Origin: Methanofastidiosum sp.
GTDB lineage: Archaea > Methanobacteriota_B > Thermococci > Methanofastidiosales > Methanofastidiosaceae
Reading direction: 5' to 3'
DNA length: 64,000 nucleotides
NCBI GenBank assembly: GCA_013178285.1
Contig: JABLXD010000002.1
Location: 1 to 64,000, forward strand
The stretch's first letter is position 1; every line of letters begins with the position of its first letter. The position numbers and the translations under genes are program-made. Shown piece by piece: positions 62,293 through 64,000 of this stretch. A model generated the notes under the pieces. The model searched no databases and was not told the DNA's origin. It saw nothing but the letters and a program-made list of their open reading frames with translations.

Positions 62293-63027
62293 ATGATTAC
62301 TTCGGAGCATATAATTCTAGCAACGTGTTTTTGCATTATTTTTGGAGGTCTTTCTTTTAAATTTAGGGCTGTTGACCTTTCTGGGTTTGTCGCCGGCATT
62401 TTTGTTGGAATTCCAATTATTGTTTTTGGTGGGTTTAGGTTTTTTTTCATTCTAGCATTTTTTTTTATAACTGCATCTATAGCTACAAAATTTAGATATG
62501 AAGAAAAGAGCAAAAAAGGAGTAGCTGAGAAAAACAAAGGTGCAAGGAGTTATATTAATGTCTTAGGAAACGGCATTGTTGCTTCTATTTTTGCAGTTTT
62601 TTACTATATTGCGCCTGTTTATCTTAATTTGGATAGCAATATATTTTTATATGGATTTCTTGGTGCTTTGGCAACTGCGGCTGCAGATACGGCAGGAGGA
62701 GAAATAGGAAGACTTTCTAATTACAAGCCAAGGTTGATAACTAATTTAAAAGTTGTAGAAACTGGAGCAGATGGAGGAGTAACGATATTGGGAGAAATAG
62801 CAGAGCTTTTTATTGCTTTTTTAATTGGAATTATGGCTTATCTTGCAGGATTGGGGGACATAAGAATAATTTTTATTACTGGCGTTGCAGGATTTGTAGG
62901 ATCTAATATCGATAGTATAGTTGGTGCAACTCTTGAAACTTGGTACGACTTTTTTGGAAACAATCATACAAATATTATGGCAACTATTGCCGGCGGGATT
63001 TTAGGTTCAATCCTACACTTTTTTTAG
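62293..63027 (+). CDS. DUF92 family membrane protein
   Basis: The 244-residue protein has six or more helices and DUF92 features: FRAVDLSGFVAGIFVGIPIIVFGG, the KKGVAEKNKGARSYINVLGNG segment, ALATAAADTAGGEIGRLS, and TGVAGFVGSNIDSIVGATLE near the end. Related plant and bacterial proteins include phytol/prenol-phosphate kinases (VTE6-like), so a CTP-dependent phosphate transfer is possible. ATG 62293 has GGTGA four bases upstream. It overlaps the end of the facing methyltransferase gene by four bases. Confidence 0.88.
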   Translation: MITSEHIILATCFCIIFGGLSFKFRAVDLSGFVAGIFVGIPIIVFGGFRFFFILAFFFITASIATKFRYEEKSKKGVAEKNKGARSYINVLGNGIVASIFAVFYYIAPVYLNLDSNIFLYGFLGALATAAADTAGGEIGRLSNYKPRLITNLKVVETGADGGVTILGEIAELFIAFLIGIMAYLAGLGDIRIIFITGVAGFVGSNIDSIVGATLETWYDFFGNNHTNIMATIAGGILGSILHFF

Positions 63028-63986
63028 AGTTTAGTAATTTTTGCCATAAATAGTCCGTTGGTATTGTGGACATGTGGAAGGGATCTTTTGCATAATGAAA
63101 TTTCATCAGATAATTTTCTTCCAAAGATTTCTGTAAATCCATTTACAAGAGGAACTCCATTAATATCTGTATCAATATTAGATAATTTAATCTCAAAATT
63201 ATTTAGGGCCCACTGCACGACAAATTCATTTTCTTCTGGTTCTAGACTGCATGTTGTATAAAGAAGAGTTCCACCATTTTTCAAACTGTCAATAGCAGCT
63301 TTAAGAAGTTTTTTTTGAATTTCACTCAAAAATATTATGTCATGAGTCGTCTTTAAAGATTTTCTCAAGCTATCTTTCCTCATTATACCGCTACCTGTGC
63401 AAGGCGCATCTAGAAGAATTTTATCGGGCCTATTGTTTATCTTTGTTATTTCTTCCCCACTTAGATTAAATACGGCAATATTCAAACATCCAAGCCTTGA
63501 AATATTATTTTTTAGTGCAGATAATCTTCTTTTATTTATGTCAAAGGCATATACTACACCTTGATTTTCCATTATTGCGGAAAGGTGTGTTGTTTTACCA
63601 CCTGGAGCTGCGCACATGTCCACTACAAAGTCATTTTTAGTAGGTGAAAGAATTGGTGAAACAATCATTTCTGCAACGCCTTGGATGTAAAAGTATCCAA
63701 GAAGATTCTCTTGGGTAGAAGATACAGAAAAATTTGATTCCTCTATAATAAATCCAAAATCACTAATATCTTTTAATATAAATCCCCTTTCTGTAAGCCT
63801 TTCATATAATTGATTTCTTGATATTTTGATGGTATTGACTCTAATTGAATCTTTGTTTTCCTTTTCATTGGCTTCTAAGAATTCAGGTAGTTTCTCTCCG
63901 AACATTTCATTATATCGCTTAAGATTATCAAAGTTATACCCATATTCTCTTGCTATGTCACTTAACTTCATCAAATCAACAAACAT
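63024..63986 (-). CDS. NOL1/NOP2/Sun-family RNA cytosine-5 methyltransferase
   Basis: The 320-residue enzyme has the SAM motif VVDMCAAPGGKTTHLSA, DILLDAPCTGSG-like (KILLDAPCTGSGIMRKD) with the first catalytic Cys and LLYTTCSLEPEENEFVV with the second. A short N-terminal domain includes DSIRVNTIKIS. It methylates C5 of cytosine in tRNA or rRNA. ATG 63986 gives 320 residues; ATG 63971 (MKLSDIAREYGYN) fits the family N-terminus equally well. Confidence 0.94.
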   Translation of the reverse strand: MFVDLMKLSDIAREYGYNFDNLKRYNEMFGEKLPEFLEANEKENKDSIRVNTIKISRNQLYERLTERGFILKDISDFGFIIEESNFSVSSTQENLLGYFYIQGVAEMIVSPILSPTKNDFVVDMCAAPGGKTTHLSAIMENQGVVYAFDINKRRLSALKNNISRLGCLNIAVFNLSGEEITKINNRPDKILLDAPCTGSGIMRKDSLRKSLKTTHDIIFLSEIQKKLLKAAIDSLKNGGTLLYTTCSLEPEENEFVVQWALNNFEIKLSNIDTDINGVPLVNGFTEIFGRKLSDEISLCKRSLPHVHNTNGLFMAKITKL

Positions 63987-64000
63987 ATAAAATAGAACTA

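Overview
The window is one continuous piece of an AT-rich euryarchaeal chromosome. The evidence is archaeal informational machinery: ribosomal proteins L7Ae, S28e, L24e and L40e, aIF5B, a proteasome beta subunit, NMD3, the aCPSF1/FttA nuclease, Tsr3, an ATP-dependent archaeal DNA ligase and a KEOPS Pcc1 subunit. Many first genes of transcription units have a TATA box about 25-30 nt before the start codon, which implies leaderless mRNAs, while genes inside operons carry GGAGG/GGTGA ribosome-binding sites. The lineage cannot be fixed from this window. A methanogen- or Thermococcus-related euryarchaeote is plausible, and I mention Methanofastidiosa only as a guess. I see no CRISPR array, insertion sequence, phage or integrase.

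Layout. 1-10.5 kb: end of a membrane permease, a CsaA-like protein, a radical SAM/SPASM enzyme, PolX facing DNA ligase, tRNA-Lys and a DUF3160 lipoprotein. 10.5-20 kb (minus strand): a ten-gene operon, chorismate mutase - two DAHP synthases - aroB - aroDE fusion - aroA - aroK - aroC - tyrA - pheA, which covers every step from PEP and erythrose-4-P to phenylpyruvate and hydroxyphenylpyruvate. 20-29.8 kb: a PHP protein, methylmalonyl-CoA mutase, RNase III-like/DUF99/DUF531 genes, tRNA-Gly, HtpX, a DMT transporter, parvulin, two HAD phosphatases, Tsr3-L40e and Pcc1. 29.8-38.5 kb (minus): argG, NMD3-DUF424-aCPSF1, proteasome beta, the L7Ae-S28e-L24e-Ndk-aIF5B operon and a lone 5S rRNA. 38.5-47 kb: a TPR membrane protein with two DUF116 proteins, a DUF1566 lipoprotein, a radical SAM protein with unusual upstream DNA, a MazG-like protein, a tRNA methylthiotransferase and small membrane proteins. 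47-54.2 kb (minus): a complete histidine operon hisG-D-C-H-A-B-F-IE plus a terminal PHP gene that probably supplies histinidol phosphatase. 54.3-64 kb: tRNA-Gly, two UbiA prenyltransferases, a Na,K-ATPase-like P-type pump with a universal stress protein, a histidine kinase, tRNA-Glu, a DUF92 protein and an RNA m5C methyltransferase.

How the genes work together. The two amino-acid operons are tightly packed with ATGA/GTGA/TAATG overlaps, so translation within each is probably coupled. Each makes a whole pathway from one promoter. The most striking regulatory signal is just upstream of hisG. It is a short ORF, apparently leaderless, that ends in three consecutive His codons followed by a stop, and then a small GC hairpin touching the hisG ribosome-binding site. 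This looks like histidine-responsive attenuation by ribosome stalling, which would be unusual in an archaeon. The aro operon and the 43.3-kb radical SAM gene each have a palindrome lying over the predicted transcription start, as expected for dedicated repressors.

All calls rest on reading the sequence and on recalled family features. No database search or folding program was run.
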